DNA of 20,927 nt from NCBI GenBank assembly GCA_032718475.1, contig JAUCBJ010007276.1:1-20927 (forward strand), in the 5' to 3' direction. Positions 1 to 8,390 of this stretch are shown one piece after another; the stretch's first letter is position 1, and every line of letters starts with the position of its first letter. The stretch comes from Nemertoderma westbladi. Taxonomy: Eukaryota; Xenacoelomorpha; Nemertodermatida; Nemertodermatidae. Position numbers and translations under genes: made by a program. A model generated the notes under the pieces. It ran no database searches, had not been told where the DNA came from, and saw nothing but the letters and a program-made list of their open reading frames with translations.

Positions 1-240
1 TGTATAATTATTGTGAATATTTGGTGTATATTGATTTGGGGAAGCCCAAAATTATTCTTAATCAGGTTTTCAACTATAGGAAGTTACATTAAAGAGTATA
101 TCCAACTAATGCAGCTTTTCTCAACCGCAAACATGCATCTTAGAAATATTCCCTCCCCACAATCAATATCCGGTGACTGGCCGGGGCTCGGTGGTCTGTT
201 AAGTCACGTCTCCAGCATCGGCGTTTTTCCCCCTGGTGTA
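1..240. other. No gene recognised
   Basis: This is AT-rich sequence with no motif or conserved protein segment that I recognise. A 97-codon open frame crosses it, but the translation has no domain and runs into the inverted-repeat arm that begins near 241. Confidence 0.5.
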
Positions 241-1195
241 GGAATAACGGCAACACAAAGCAGAAATGAATTATTAAGAAGACACAAAATGCACAATATA
301 TATTAATTCTTCCTTGGTGAACCTATCTATTGAATAGTCATTCATCGATTTTAAGTGATTTCTTTTGCTACCCTAACACGCCACGCGCTAACAGGTTGCG
401 GTTCAACATCAACATATTGCATTTTCTTGGACACTAGAACACAGGTAATTTCGCGCAAATCTATAACACCACATACATTGCCAATATAGCAAAAATTTTA
501 CCCACTCCGACTTCTACAATCAAAAAAATATAAATTTGCTAAAAATCTAACAACAGGTTTTATAGAACCCAAGATGCTACTACAACAATAATGAAACGCC
601 TGAAAATCATAATCTTCGGGTGAAGAAAGTCCCCAACGCACTCTATGTATGTAATAGATTTTCAGGTGAGTCAAAATTTAATTATTGCCTAAGATTAACT
701 TACCCAACAATTCCCCTCTTTTCCATTGTATGTCTTTCACAAGGGAACATTTGTAATTAAAGTTATACCCAGATGTGTAGCTTGCTCGACCCAGGGTAAG
801 AATACACATCCTAACTAAGGGCGGGTTCCATTTAAATTGGAAATTAATACGCGTACGGGTTTGGGTCAGTACTTAGTCTCAAATTAAATTTCACACAAAA
901 GTTTGCACAAATATCTACGATATACTGTAGACCCACAACAGATTGGCATAATAATAAGATATCGTCCGCATACGCCAAACATCCATAAAATAAATTACTA
1001 ATATAACAACCTACTTTAGTTGATTTGAGCCTACGAATTAAAACATTTTAATACTATATTATTTATTGTCCTGTTAAATAAAAAGCAATTAAGCAAATAT
1101 AGCTTGGCGCACCAGAACAACATAACAGCTGAGCAATCACATATTTAATATAAATCTTACTTTAAAATTTTAAATAAATAAATAAAATATGAGGG
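241..1195 (+). repeat. Left arm of a large imperfect inverted repeat
   Basis: Three blocks of this arm are the reverse complement of blocks in 2222-2940. Block 241-430 pairs with about 2748-2940, block 940-1137 with about 2552-2747, and block 1138-1195 with about 2222-2278. The blocks are collinear, so the arms are one duplicated inverted sequence. About 510 bp here (431-940) is absent from the right arm. It includes continuing LINE RT sequence on the minus strand, so the right arm probably suffered a deletion. This arm has no SINE at the site occupied in the right arm. Identity looks high but is not perfect. Confidence 0.85.
847..1046 (-). pseudogene. LINE reverse transcriptase fragment, palm domain
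   Basis: Read on the minus strand, this segment encodes an RT palm piece. It starts VLIRRLKSTKVGC, continues FYGCLAYADDILLL and runs on to a DICANFCVKFNLRLSTD-like stretch before stop codons. YADD at 961-972 is the catalytic RT box C and its two aspartates are intact. The arrangement of a GC-x-I segment about 13 residues before a GALGYADDI-like motif is typical of non-LTR (LINE) reverse transcriptases, perhaps of the L2/CR1 group, though I cannot fix the clade. No endonuclease or fingers region remains upstream. It is a dead fragment within the left inverted-repeat arm, and its partner is at 2646-2760. Confidence 0.75.
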
Positions 1196-1411
1196 ACGAT
1201 ATCAAAATATAACATAAAGATCTTCATTTATTTCAAAATTATCAGCTACTGTCCCTAAATAATTATTATAAACAAAACAGTAAAATTAGAGATCTAAGAA
1301 GGTGTGAAAATATACATTCATATGATTTTAGCACAGTCATTACGAACTTACATAAGGTAACGGGATTTTTATCCGAATTCATAAGGGCAGCAGCTATAGA
1401 TGGAAAGTTTA

Positions 1412-2184
1412 TTAATTTGAATGATTTACGAAGATTTTCCGTATTTGGGTAGTTGATTGTAGCCTGAGTTTCATCCTGCACAGGGTTGGAATTACAGACA
1501 CTACAGAGGCATCTTTCACGCAGTATTCTAGCCCAGCATCCTGTATATTATGGGGCGGCTCGATAGACGAAGAAGTAAACAGTATCTTTAGAGGAGAATC
1601 CTCTAAACCGGAGTTTATATATCGACTGAGGAAGATATGACGCTTGTGCTCAATCAGAGCGAGCATCCATGTATGTTAAATCCAACTCGACTAGAAACCA
1701 AATGTTACTCGTTGAAATCCGAACTCCCAGTAAAAGCTTGACACCTTTCATATACAGAGATCTTACATCTTTGGAAGAGCACAAAAGCCAGGCCTCGCAC
1801 CCATAATACATACATAATCCATTAATTAGGCAAGGGTGAAAGATCTTGAGTTTGAGCTGAAATGGCATATTAAAATTATTATAAAAAATTATAATTATAT
1901 AAGTAAACTTTACCACATGGGACGATTTCTATTTAATGTGAGGAGCAAGATCGGCTTCACAATTTTTACCATCAGTAAAACTAGCACCAAGGTACACATA
2001 TTCACTACAGTAATTAATAGAAACATTACCTAGTAAAAATGGACTGATGTTGCTACTGATACCATTAAAAACTAGAAGTTTTGATTTCTTTATATTTATG
2101 GATGTATTAAAAATTTAACAGAATGTCTAGTTTTTCTTTACATAATTTCCTATAAGTGGCGAGTATAATAGTATCATCCATAAA
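1412..2184 (-). pseudogene. LINE RT C-terminal half, decayed, in the loop
   Basis: On the minus strand this reads as the second half of a non-LTR RT. It begins with FMDDTIILAT at about 2184 (box C with Met-Asp-Asp), then a KSKLLVFNG segment, then SEYVYLGASF (the YLG motif of box E). An MYYGCEAW motif follows near 1800 and LLGVRISTSN near 1710. The trailing piece near 1660-1580 is shifted in frame and contains HKRHIFLSRYINS. Breaks include a frameshift after the box C region, a stop between the YLG and YGCEAW blocks, and another frameshift near 1660. It differs from the RT fragment in the flanking arms, so it is a separate element or a different part of one. It is not functional. Confidence 0.75.
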
Positions 2185-2278
2185 AAGTTGGCAATGTAAT
2201 ATATATTTTTTATATATATTCCTCATATTTTATTTATTTATTTATAATTTTAAAGTAAGATTTATATTAAATATGTGA

Positions 2279-2551
2279 AAAAGTAAAAAAAAAAAAGGAA
2301 ATTTTCTTCAGCCGCTAGGCCAGGATTTACGCACAAAGTCTGACGACTTATTTCCAGTGCGGTCCCCCCAGAACTTTACTCCCCAAAGGAAACTCCAGTA
2401 CTGTACTCATTTAGCAGAGATGCGCCCTGGATGGTCCCTTTAAAGCATTCGTGCCGAAACGAAAACTGCCCTGGCCCATGTGATGATCGAAGCCACAACC
2501 TACGGGAGATGTGAATTAAATGCAACCACTACACCAAGGTGGAACCATGTG
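2279..2551 (-). mobile_element. tRNA-derived SINE inserted in the right arm
   Basis: On the minus strand an RNA polymerase III A-box-like TGGTGTAGTGG lies at 2536-2526 and a B-box-like GGCTTCGATC at 2494-2485. Their spacing of about 31 nt is right for a tRNA-derived promoter. The body runs to about 2300 and ends beside a homopolymer run at 2286-2297. The left arm of the inverted repeat shows the empty site (1138-1143), and ATGTGA is present once there. Here ATGTGA occurs on both sides (2273-2278 and 2552-2557), as expected for a target-site duplication. I do not recognise the family. Confidence 0.7.
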
Positions 2552-2645
2552 ATGTGATTGCTCAGCTGTTACATTGTTCTTGTGCCCCAATCTATATTTG
2601 TTTAATTGCTTTTTATTTAACAGGACAATAAATAATATAGTATTA

Positions 2646-2760
2646 AATGTTTTAATTCGTAGGCTCAAATCAACTAAAGTTGGTTGTTATATTAGTAATA
2701 TATTTTATGGATGTTTGGCTTATGCGGATAATATCTTATTATTATTCCCAAGAAAATGCA
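2646..2760 (+). pseudogene. LINE RT palm fragment with mutated box C
   Basis: This is the inverted partner of the fragment at 847-1046. It reads NVLIRRLKSTKVGC, then FYGCLAYADNILLL on the plus strand. Box C at 2721-2732 is YADN, so the second catalytic Asp has become Asn, whereas the left copy keeps YADD. After about 40 residues the frame enters sequence matching the distal arm because of the internal deletion. It is an inactive remnant. Confidence 0.75.
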
Positions 2761-2940
2761 ATATGTACCTGTTATATATAATATAACCAACCTGTTACCG
2801 TGGCGTGTTACGGTAGCAAAAGAAATCGCTTAAAATCGATGAATGACTATTCAATAGATAGGTTCACCAAGGAAGAATTAATATATATTGTGCATTTTGT
2901 GTCTACTTAATATTTCATTTCTGTGTTATTCTTTCTGATA

Positions 2941-3179
2941 TACGTATTATTACCATCGTTTTCGTTATGCTACAGTTACTGTTAATCCTACATTTACATA
3001 TGCTGTATTTATACTGTTTATTTTATAATATACGAAATGAATAAAATAAATAGGTCTAATGGTACTTTTAATTTTATTGGTATAAGATAAAAATATAGGC
3101 CAGATTGTTAATGATTGAAGTATATAACCCTCAATAACTATATATTTGTATTTAATGCAAATAAATCCCAATATAGTCA
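2941..3179. other. No gene recognised
   Basis: AT-rich spacer between the inverted repeat and LINE copy A. No coding or RNA signal was seen. Confidence 0.5.
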
Positions 3180-3810
3180 GGTCGGGTTCCCAGATCCTGC
3201 TACCACTATGGCAGTAATGTGGTACTACCTGTAACTCTCAGCCCAGTAGGGCAGGCCCGATAAGCATAGCCTATTCATTATTTAGTTGATCAAGAGTGGG
3301 TTGGTTTTAGTCCCATCAACTAAATAAGTCATATGAAGGCTATAGCGCCTAGGGCACCATTGAAAGGCAAAGGCTTGATAAGCATCTGCAATAGAGATGA
3401 TACATGCCATGCCCTGTCTATACTGGATACTCCTCTACCAGTGTTAGGTAACCTAACCCAGGAGGCACACTTGGTTCAAGGTGTAACAAAAGGACCCCTA
3501 CAGTCGGCAGCAGGGCTGTAGGCCATGGATGGCAGAAGGTAATCAACCAACGGCTAGACATGCTGACAAGGTCGGCGGAAGGTAATCAACCAACGGCGAC
3601 CTACTGCGAAGACACTTGTAGAAGTTGTGCCGCAAGCAGTTTACTCTCGCAACTGAAAGATATGAGTAAACCCTCCAGGAGAAATACCGGCTCAGTCGTC
3701 GCCCGGGTCAATAAGGACCGCGTCCCTCAGTGGTACACAAGGCTGGGGTCGATAAATTGGCTACTGGAACAGAAGACAGAGAAGAATGAAGAACCAACCT
3801 GTTGAAATGT

Positions 3811-4320
3811 AAAAAGACACTAAAGATTGCTACAATGAACGCACGCACGCTGAAAGCACTTACCAAACAGGGTGACATGGTCGCTCTGGCAATGGATTAT
3901 AATATCGACATCATCTGCATCCAAGAACATCGGATTTGTCATGAAGACAATGCCATGAAGTACAATGACATTGGAAATTGATGGACGTTAGTAACGAGCA
4001 GTAAGAAACTCGGCCAATGCATAAATTGGTGTAGTAGGAATTCTGCTAAGCCCATTTGCACTTAAGACCCTGAACAACATTGAATCTATAAATTCCAGGG
4101 TTATGATCGCAACATTTGATGGGAATCCCAAGGAAACAGTTACTTGTTGCTACAGTCCAACAAATGCCTCAGAGCCAGAACAAGCAGTCAAGTTTTATGA
4201 AGAACTGACTGGACATTCCGAAACACAATGTTAAAGTCATTGTTGGTGACCTGAATGCGCAAATTGGCCGAGAAGACATCAAGGGTTACTTACACCTATA
4301 ACGCCACTTCTAACAGAAAT
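3811..4320 (+). pseudogene. Family-1 LINE endonuclease domain, frameshifted
   Basis: This is an APE-like endonuclease, which in LINEs nicks target DNA to prime reverse transcription. Frame 1 from 3811 gives LKIATMNARTL (the Asn motif), then IDIICIQEHRICHE (catalytic Glu motif), and stops with TGA at 3979-3981. The next recognisable part starts near 4100 with VMIATFDGNP, followed by CCYSPTNASEPEQA and FYEELTG. After a small loss and a shift of frame, IPKHNVKVIVGDLNAQIG supplies the GDLNA metal- and phosphate-site motif near 4222-4268. The downstream QxDxI and SDH motifs expected at the end of the fold are absent, because sequence after GDLNAQIG jumps to linker. It is not functional. Confidence 0.75.
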
Positions 4321-4324
4321 GGGT

Positions 4325-4342
4325 ACTTACTTACTTACTTAC
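4325..4342. repeat. (TTAC)n microsatellite at a LINE breakpoint
   Basis: About four copies of a TTAC repeat lie exactly where the endonuclease part of copy A stops and a displaced linker block begins. Confidence 0.7.
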
Positions 4343-4915
4343 CCCAAACATCGAGATCAGCCCTAGAAGGAAAATATATGACAAGACACTACCTATAGAA
4401 ACAGGGGACTTCACACCAGTCGAACTCCAAAGAAGCATTAAAAGCATGTCCAATAATAAAGCGAGTGGATTAAATGAAATCCCAGCGGAGGTATGGAAAA
4501 CCAGAGTGCTAAACAGACCATTATTGAATGTTTGCAACCAGATGCTGTAAAGGATGTTTATACAGTAGAAGTTCAAAACCGTTTTGAAGCACTTCAGTCA
4601 ATGGATGAAGACCAATCCACTGATTCAATATACCAGAATATAATAACAGCCCACAAGGAATCAGCTAAGAGGCATATCCCCCAGAAACCCAAACGAAAAC
4701 AGTATGTGCCATGGCAAAACTCTGAGGTTACTTGTAAGAGAGATGATCTTAAGATAGCCTAAAAAGTTAAAACCAAACAACCAACAACCGAAAACATTAA
4801 CAAGGTTGAGAAAGCTAAGGACGATCTTAAATTGGCCTACAACATCAGCCAGGAAAAGTACATACAGGATAAAACTGAAGCAATTACAACTGCTCACATA
4901 CAGCAACAATCAAGA
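4343..4915 (+). pseudogene. Family-1 LINE linker blocks in swapped order
   Basis: Two segments of the endonuclease-RT linker can be read. The first, about 4345-4540, contains ETGDFTPVELQRSIKSM and NNKASGLNEIPAEVWKT, the block that normally sits just before the RT fingers. The second, about 4545-4910, contains YTVEVQNRFEAL, HKESAKRHIPQKPK and YNISQEKYIQDKTEAITTAH. That block normally lies upstream of the first, soon after the endonuclease. The order is therefore reversed relative to the usual layout, for example in C1, where the corresponding linker follows its endonuclease directly. RT fingers (boxes 0-2, including FxDFxKAFD) are missing. Stops and frameshifts are present. Confidence 0.65.
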
Positions 4916-4920
4916 CACAG

Positions 4921-5883
4921 AATTGTGACACAGAAGCGCAGGTACTCTCACCAGATGGTGAAACTGAGTTTTTCTCAATCCTGGCTGGCGTACTGCAAGG
5001 TGACACATTAGCACCATTACTATTTGTAATTGTGCTGGATTACGCAATGAGGACGGCCACAAAGGGTGAAGATCTGGGATTCACACTTCAAGAACGCAGA
5101 AGTAGTAGATATCCGGCAACTACAGTCACAGACACCGACTTTGCGGATGACATCGCCCTGCTCTCTAATACGCTAGCAGATGCACAGCTTCTACTAAATA
5201 AAGTGGTGAGTGCTGCTAAGGAGGTTGGATTGCATATAAATGCTACCAAGACCGAATTCATGACCTTTAATGTTGATGGAAACTTGACAACCATTGATAA
5301 TAATCAACTAAGGAAGGTCGATGACTTCCAGTACCTTGGATCATGGATAGAGAGTAGCAAAAAGGACATAGAAGTTAGGAAAGCAAAGGCTTGGGTAGCT
5401 CTATCAAAAATGGATACCATCTAGAAATCAGATCTCTCCAGGCACCTGAAGACTAAGTTCTTTCGAGCCACAGTGGAAAGTGTATTTTTATACGGGGGTG
5501 AGACCTGGACACTGACTAAATCACTTGAACAACGAATTGATGGTTGCTACACAAGACTACTAAGGGCAACCCTAAACATCAGCTGGAGACAACACATGAC
5601 AAACGCCGAGCTTTATGGTACAATACCACCTGCATCAACCACCCTCCGTGAACGCAGATTAAGATTCAGTGGGCACTGCTGGCGAAGTAAAGACGAGGTC
5701 ATACCAGATCTACTTCTCTGGCAACCAACTCATGGAAAGCGTAGTCGTGGACGACCGGCCATAACATATATAGATCAACTTGAAAGGGATACTGAACTTG
5801 GGAGAAACGAAATTGCGACAACTATGGAGAATCAGGAAGCCTGGAAGGATCTCATTTCCACTGCCCGAGTTCGCTCAACCTAG
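4921..5883 (+). pseudogene. Family-1 LINE RT palm to C-terminus, one amber stop
   Basis: The reading frame starts NCDTEAQVLSPDGETEFF and gives AGVLQGDTLAPLLF (RT box B region), then DTDFADDIALLSNTL with the catalytic FADD at 5140-5151. HINATKTEFMTFN and DFQYLGSWIESS (box E) follow. A TAG at 5422-5424 replaces the Trp codon seen in copy B. The same frame then continues through FFRATVESVFLYGGETWTLT (thumb), a C-terminal SGHCWRSKDEVIPDLLLW block and GRPAITYIDQLERDTE to the natural stop at 5881-5883. Apart from the single nonsense change this half is open, which suggests moderate age. The RT fingers are absent, so it could not work even if read through. Confidence 0.8.
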
Positions 5884-6036
5884 TAGTAGTAGCAACCAGA
5901 TGTTAAAAGGGAAAAAGTCCGAGTCTGTCTGAGTTCGCGAGGTCTGAGAACTGTCCGAGTTCGCTCGACCTAGTAGTAGTAGTAGTATTTAATGCAGCTG
6001 CCATGCATCATGCCGAGCCAATAGTAGTAGTAGTAG
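5876..6036 (+). repeat. Cluster of three (TAG)n-ended LINE 3' tails
   Basis: The GAGTTCGCTC end of family 1, followed by TAG repeats, occurs at about 5869-5892 and again at about 5958-5989. A third TAG run (about 6021-6036) follows a different end that reads ATGCCGAGCC. The pieces in between are short and non-coding. They look like severely 5'-truncated LINE insertions, or tandem duplication of the tail, stacked at one site. Confidence 0.65.
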
Positions 6037-6039
6037 ATG

Positions 6040-7260
6040 TGTTTAAACAGATGAGGCATCGCGCAGATGTAAGTCCAGGCGAGCCTATCGGTAATTCTCA
6101 GTGTAAAGGTACAAATAGTGGACGTGGACCTAGACAGTCGCCTCCTTGTGGTGTGTTGAGTAGCCTACATGTGTAAAAAAGTTGTGTTCCATTTCATCAA
6201 AGATTGACTGACTTAATAGCGTTCAAAAATTTTCAATGACAACGACGATGACAGACGATAGGGGGAAGGGGGTGGGGGAGGGGGCAGACACACTATAACA
6301 ACTTGCCACACAGTGAAGCACCACAATAAACTAGAATCAAATACGTTTCTATATTTTAATAATGGGGTTTATGGTAACATTGATTGACCATTTTGGTTAC
6401 TCTTTGGAAAGACATTATTTTGTAATTTCTAGCACGTATTTACTGTGCTGTGATGTATTCTAACAGTATCCCATAGCCCACTGATGTCGTCTAGTTTGTT
6501 GAAGTATTTTATAAATATATAATATTATGTGCATGTTCCATCACCTTCACAAAATATAATTAATTCATTCGGCATTCAAAATTATTTTCTAATTCAAAAC
6601 TGCGCCCGATCATACATTTCATTTGCATTGTTTCAGTAGCCACACATCAGGATTATACTTGACTCTCCCTATGGATCTAATTACATGAAAATCTGATTAT
6701 TATAATCCTTCAGGATTAACTTTAAAACGTATCATCTTCACACAGAATGTATGTACCCTACAGCAGTTATGGGCAATGGGATGCAGAACCAGATACTTTT
6801 AGTTTATTAGGCTTCATAGTTATAATTAATTATTCTATGCCTAAACGTTAATCTATTTTATTATATCAGCATCACGATTAACCACTCAGGCCAGTATTTC
6901 ATTGATGTTGTTTAATATGTGATGATGTGTCCCAATATGAATGGTGAGGTTTACTCACCTCATGTCGCATAACATACCGCTATCAGTATCAATAGATTCA
7001 TTCAAAAATTTGTACCAAAAACCAGATTAAAATAGGCAACCAGATAGAGAAGGTAACAAAAGGTGAATCCAGTGAGGGATTGTCTGATTGGATTGATTGC
7101 AATTTTATTTTGTGTATGCAACACATTGAATACGAATTTATTAAAGGTATAAGCCGGGCAGCATCGCGTGGATAAAACCTCAATATAAAGTCGAACGGTC
7201 GGGATCTGGAGGCCAACACGGATGCCGTCACACTCTGTCACAATATGTCAGGAATTTTGT
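6040..7260. other. About 1.2 kb with no recognisable gene
   Basis: No open frame here has a recognisable protein motif. Two overlapping minus-strand frames at 6998-7241 have no domain I can name and no start context. The only local structure noted is the G-quadruplex motif at 6261-6284. Confidence 0.5.
6261..6284 (+). other. G-quadruplex motif
   Basis: Four runs of five G are separated by loops of AA, T and A. This is a textbook intramolecular G4 pattern with very short loops. No gene start is visible nearby, so a regulatory role is not supported. Confidence 0.6.
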
Positions 7261-7263
7261 ACA

Positions 7264-7282
7264 CCCCCCCCCCCCCCCCCCC
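7264..7282 (+). repeat. Poly-C tract
   Basis: Nineteen consecutive C bases. A complementary G run lies about 140 bp downstream, at 7419-7440. Confidence 0.9.
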
Positions 7283-7418
7283 ACGCCACCTTGAACGTCA
7301 CAGTCACAAAAATAACCATATAGTTAATAAAAAATGTTAAACTTAAAATTATTTTGTTAAAACCACTGTAGTTCTGGTACCGGTATCGGTATGAGTATAT
7401 TTAGTAATATTTTATTAT

Positions 7419-7440
7419 GGGGGGGGGGGGGGGGGGGGGG
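7419..7440 (+). repeat. Poly-G tract
   Basis: Twenty-two consecutive G bases directly upstream of the LINE scrap at 7442. With the poly-C run at 7264-7282 it could form a hairpin, a G-quadruplex or an i-motif. The true length is uncertain, because homopolymers of this size are error-prone in sequencing. Confidence 0.85.
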
Positions 7441-7441
7441 T

Positions 7442-7500
7442 TGTCACGTGTTGTTTAGTGATGATCACTGATGTTTAGTGCTGCCCTTAGTAATCTTGTG
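7442..7500 (-). pseudogene. Scrap of family-1 LINE RT thumb, 5' side of a SINE
   Basis: The reverse complement matches copy A around 5553-5606 (the TRLLRATLNIS region), including CACAAGA, TACTAAGGGCA and CTAAACATCAG segments. The match resumes weakly at 8093-8115 after the SINE composite. It shows that the SINE inserted into an old LINE fragment. Confidence 0.55.
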
Positions 7501-8092
7501 ATATTATAGTTTATTATGGTGTGATAATTATGGTTTATTGTCAGAAATGGAAAAAATGAGAAAGCGCGTCACTGGGGGTTGAACCAGCGCTATACGTACG
7601 TTTCAGCCTATCAGGCCTCATCAGTAGCGCTAACCAGTTCAGCCACTTGCCCCCGACATTCACTCTCCCACCCAATCCACTAATCCACAGGCAGTCTTAA
7701 GTTGCATATCCTATCTCTAACAGTGGACCTACCGGCCTCAAATATGTTAGAGTGAAACAGGAGGGAAGTACAAATAAATAAATATTCAGCTAGAGTATTG
7801 CTGCCAGGTGATATTAATAAATGAATTGGAGTTGAGCTGTTAATGAAACTGCAAAATAAAGGTGTGATATTATGGTTTTGTTCAGAAATGGAAGAAGTTA
7901 GAAAGCGCGTCACTGGGGGGTTGAAACAGCGCTATATGTACGTTTCGGCCTATCAGGCCTCTTCAGTAACGCTAACCAGCTCAGCCACTAGCCCCTGACA
8001 TTCACTCTCCCACCAACATTTTTTCCATTTCTGAACAAAACCATAATATCACACCTTTAATGACAGTTGCATTAACAGCTCAATCCAATTCA
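7501..8092 (-). mobile_element. Two-unit tRNA-SINE composite with 15-bp TSD
   Basis: Two copies of a tRNA-like SINE head lie on the minus strand. In copy 1 the A box, read as TGGCTGAACTGG, is at 7645-7634 and the B box GGTTCAACCCC at 7585-7575. Copy 2 has the same arrangement at about 7970-7905, with one B-box change. Both share a GCGCGTCAC segment and a CCATTTCTGA...CCATAAT 3' tail on the minus strand. The whole block is flanked by the 15-bp direct repeat CTTAGTAATCTTGTG at 7486-7500 and 8093-8107. This is the size of duplication left by LINE-driven insertion, so both units may have moved as a dimer. Confidence 0.65.
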
Positions 8093-8094
8093 CT
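7824..8094. repeat. Inverted repeat enclosing a SINE head
   Basis: Arms of about 70 bp (7824-7893 and about 8026-8094) are reverse complements with few mismatches. They share GCTGTTAATG and GGTGTGATATTATGG, and enclose the second tRNA-like head. The structure resembles a MITE or fold-back, but its inner arms coincide with the SINE 3' tail. It may instead be an inverted duplication of that tail. Confidence 0.7.
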
Positions 8095-8174
8095 TAGTAA
8101 TCTTGTGCAACTTGACCTTAGTTATTTACAAATAAGTGCAATGTTCCACAAATGGTGTTTATTAAATCGAAAGA

Positions 8175-8390
8175 AGGTGGTGTAGGCCTAGCTCAGTTGT
8201 TTTGAGTGTTGTAGGTTCGAGCCCTGCCAGTGTCCAGGGTCTGTCATCCCATGGCATCGATAAAATGAGGACCAGTTGAAATAATCGGAGCAAATAATCA
8301 GTAGCGCCCACACCAACCCTCAGGTAGCAGCTATCAAAAAAGTCTTCAGGCCGCCTCTGGCTTCAGCCCACTGTTTTATTTGCTTGCTCC
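8175..8390 (+). mobile_element. tRNA-derived SINE
   Basis: Plus-strand A box TAGCTCAGTTG at 8189-8199 and B box GGTTCGAGCC at 8214-8223 sit at near-minimal tRNA-like spacing. A body of about 150 bp follows, with no coding content. It is a different family from the SINEs at 2279-2551 and 7501-8092. Its ends are estimated and no target duplication was found by eye. It is not a functional tRNA, because no acceptor stem or cloverleaf can be closed. Confidence 0.6.

Larger units (their letters stand above)
2222..2940 (-). repeat. Right arm of the large imperfect inverted repeat
   Basis: This is the reverse complement of the arm at 241-1195. Compared with that arm it has a SINE inserted at about 2279-2551 and lacks about 510 bp between the blocks pairing with 430 and 940. 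About 1.0 kb of loop (1196-2221) separates the arms. The outer ends, near 241 and 2940, show no clear short target duplication by eye. Confidence 0.85.
3180..5895 (+). mobile_element. RTE-like LINE, family 1, copy A (defective)
   Basis: This is a non-LTR retrotransposon with an APE-type endonuclease near the start of its coding part, an RT palm and C-terminal region, a very short 3' UTR and a (TAG)n tail starting at 5881. A short microsatellite-like 3' tail is characteristic of RTE-class LINEs. The 5' limit near 3180 is a guess from the end of AT-rich spacer. The leader includes a 20-bp direct repeat (3535-3554 and 3578-3597) and a possible hairpin at 3280-3325. The coding part has frameshifts, a block rearrangement and one in-frame amber codon. 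Copy B (16141-17482, antisense) is a close relative and is the basis for identifying the breaks. Confidence 0.8.

Noticed and set aside
13-306. 97-codon plus-strand open frame
   Set aside because: No domain or motif, and it crosses into the inverted-repeat arm. Chance open frames of this length are expected.
4331-4576. Hydrophobic minus-strand frame resembling a membrane protein
   Set aside because: It is the antisense of a LINE linker block. The leucine-rich look is a shadow of the coding strand.
6998-7241. Two overlapping minus-strand frames of 77 and 79 codons
   Set aside because: Different frames of the same DNA, neither with a recognisable motif. No support for a gene.
8175-8270. Functional tRNA gene
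   Set aside because: Only the A and B boxes are recognisable. The arms do not close into a cloverleaf, and the sequence continues as a SINE body.
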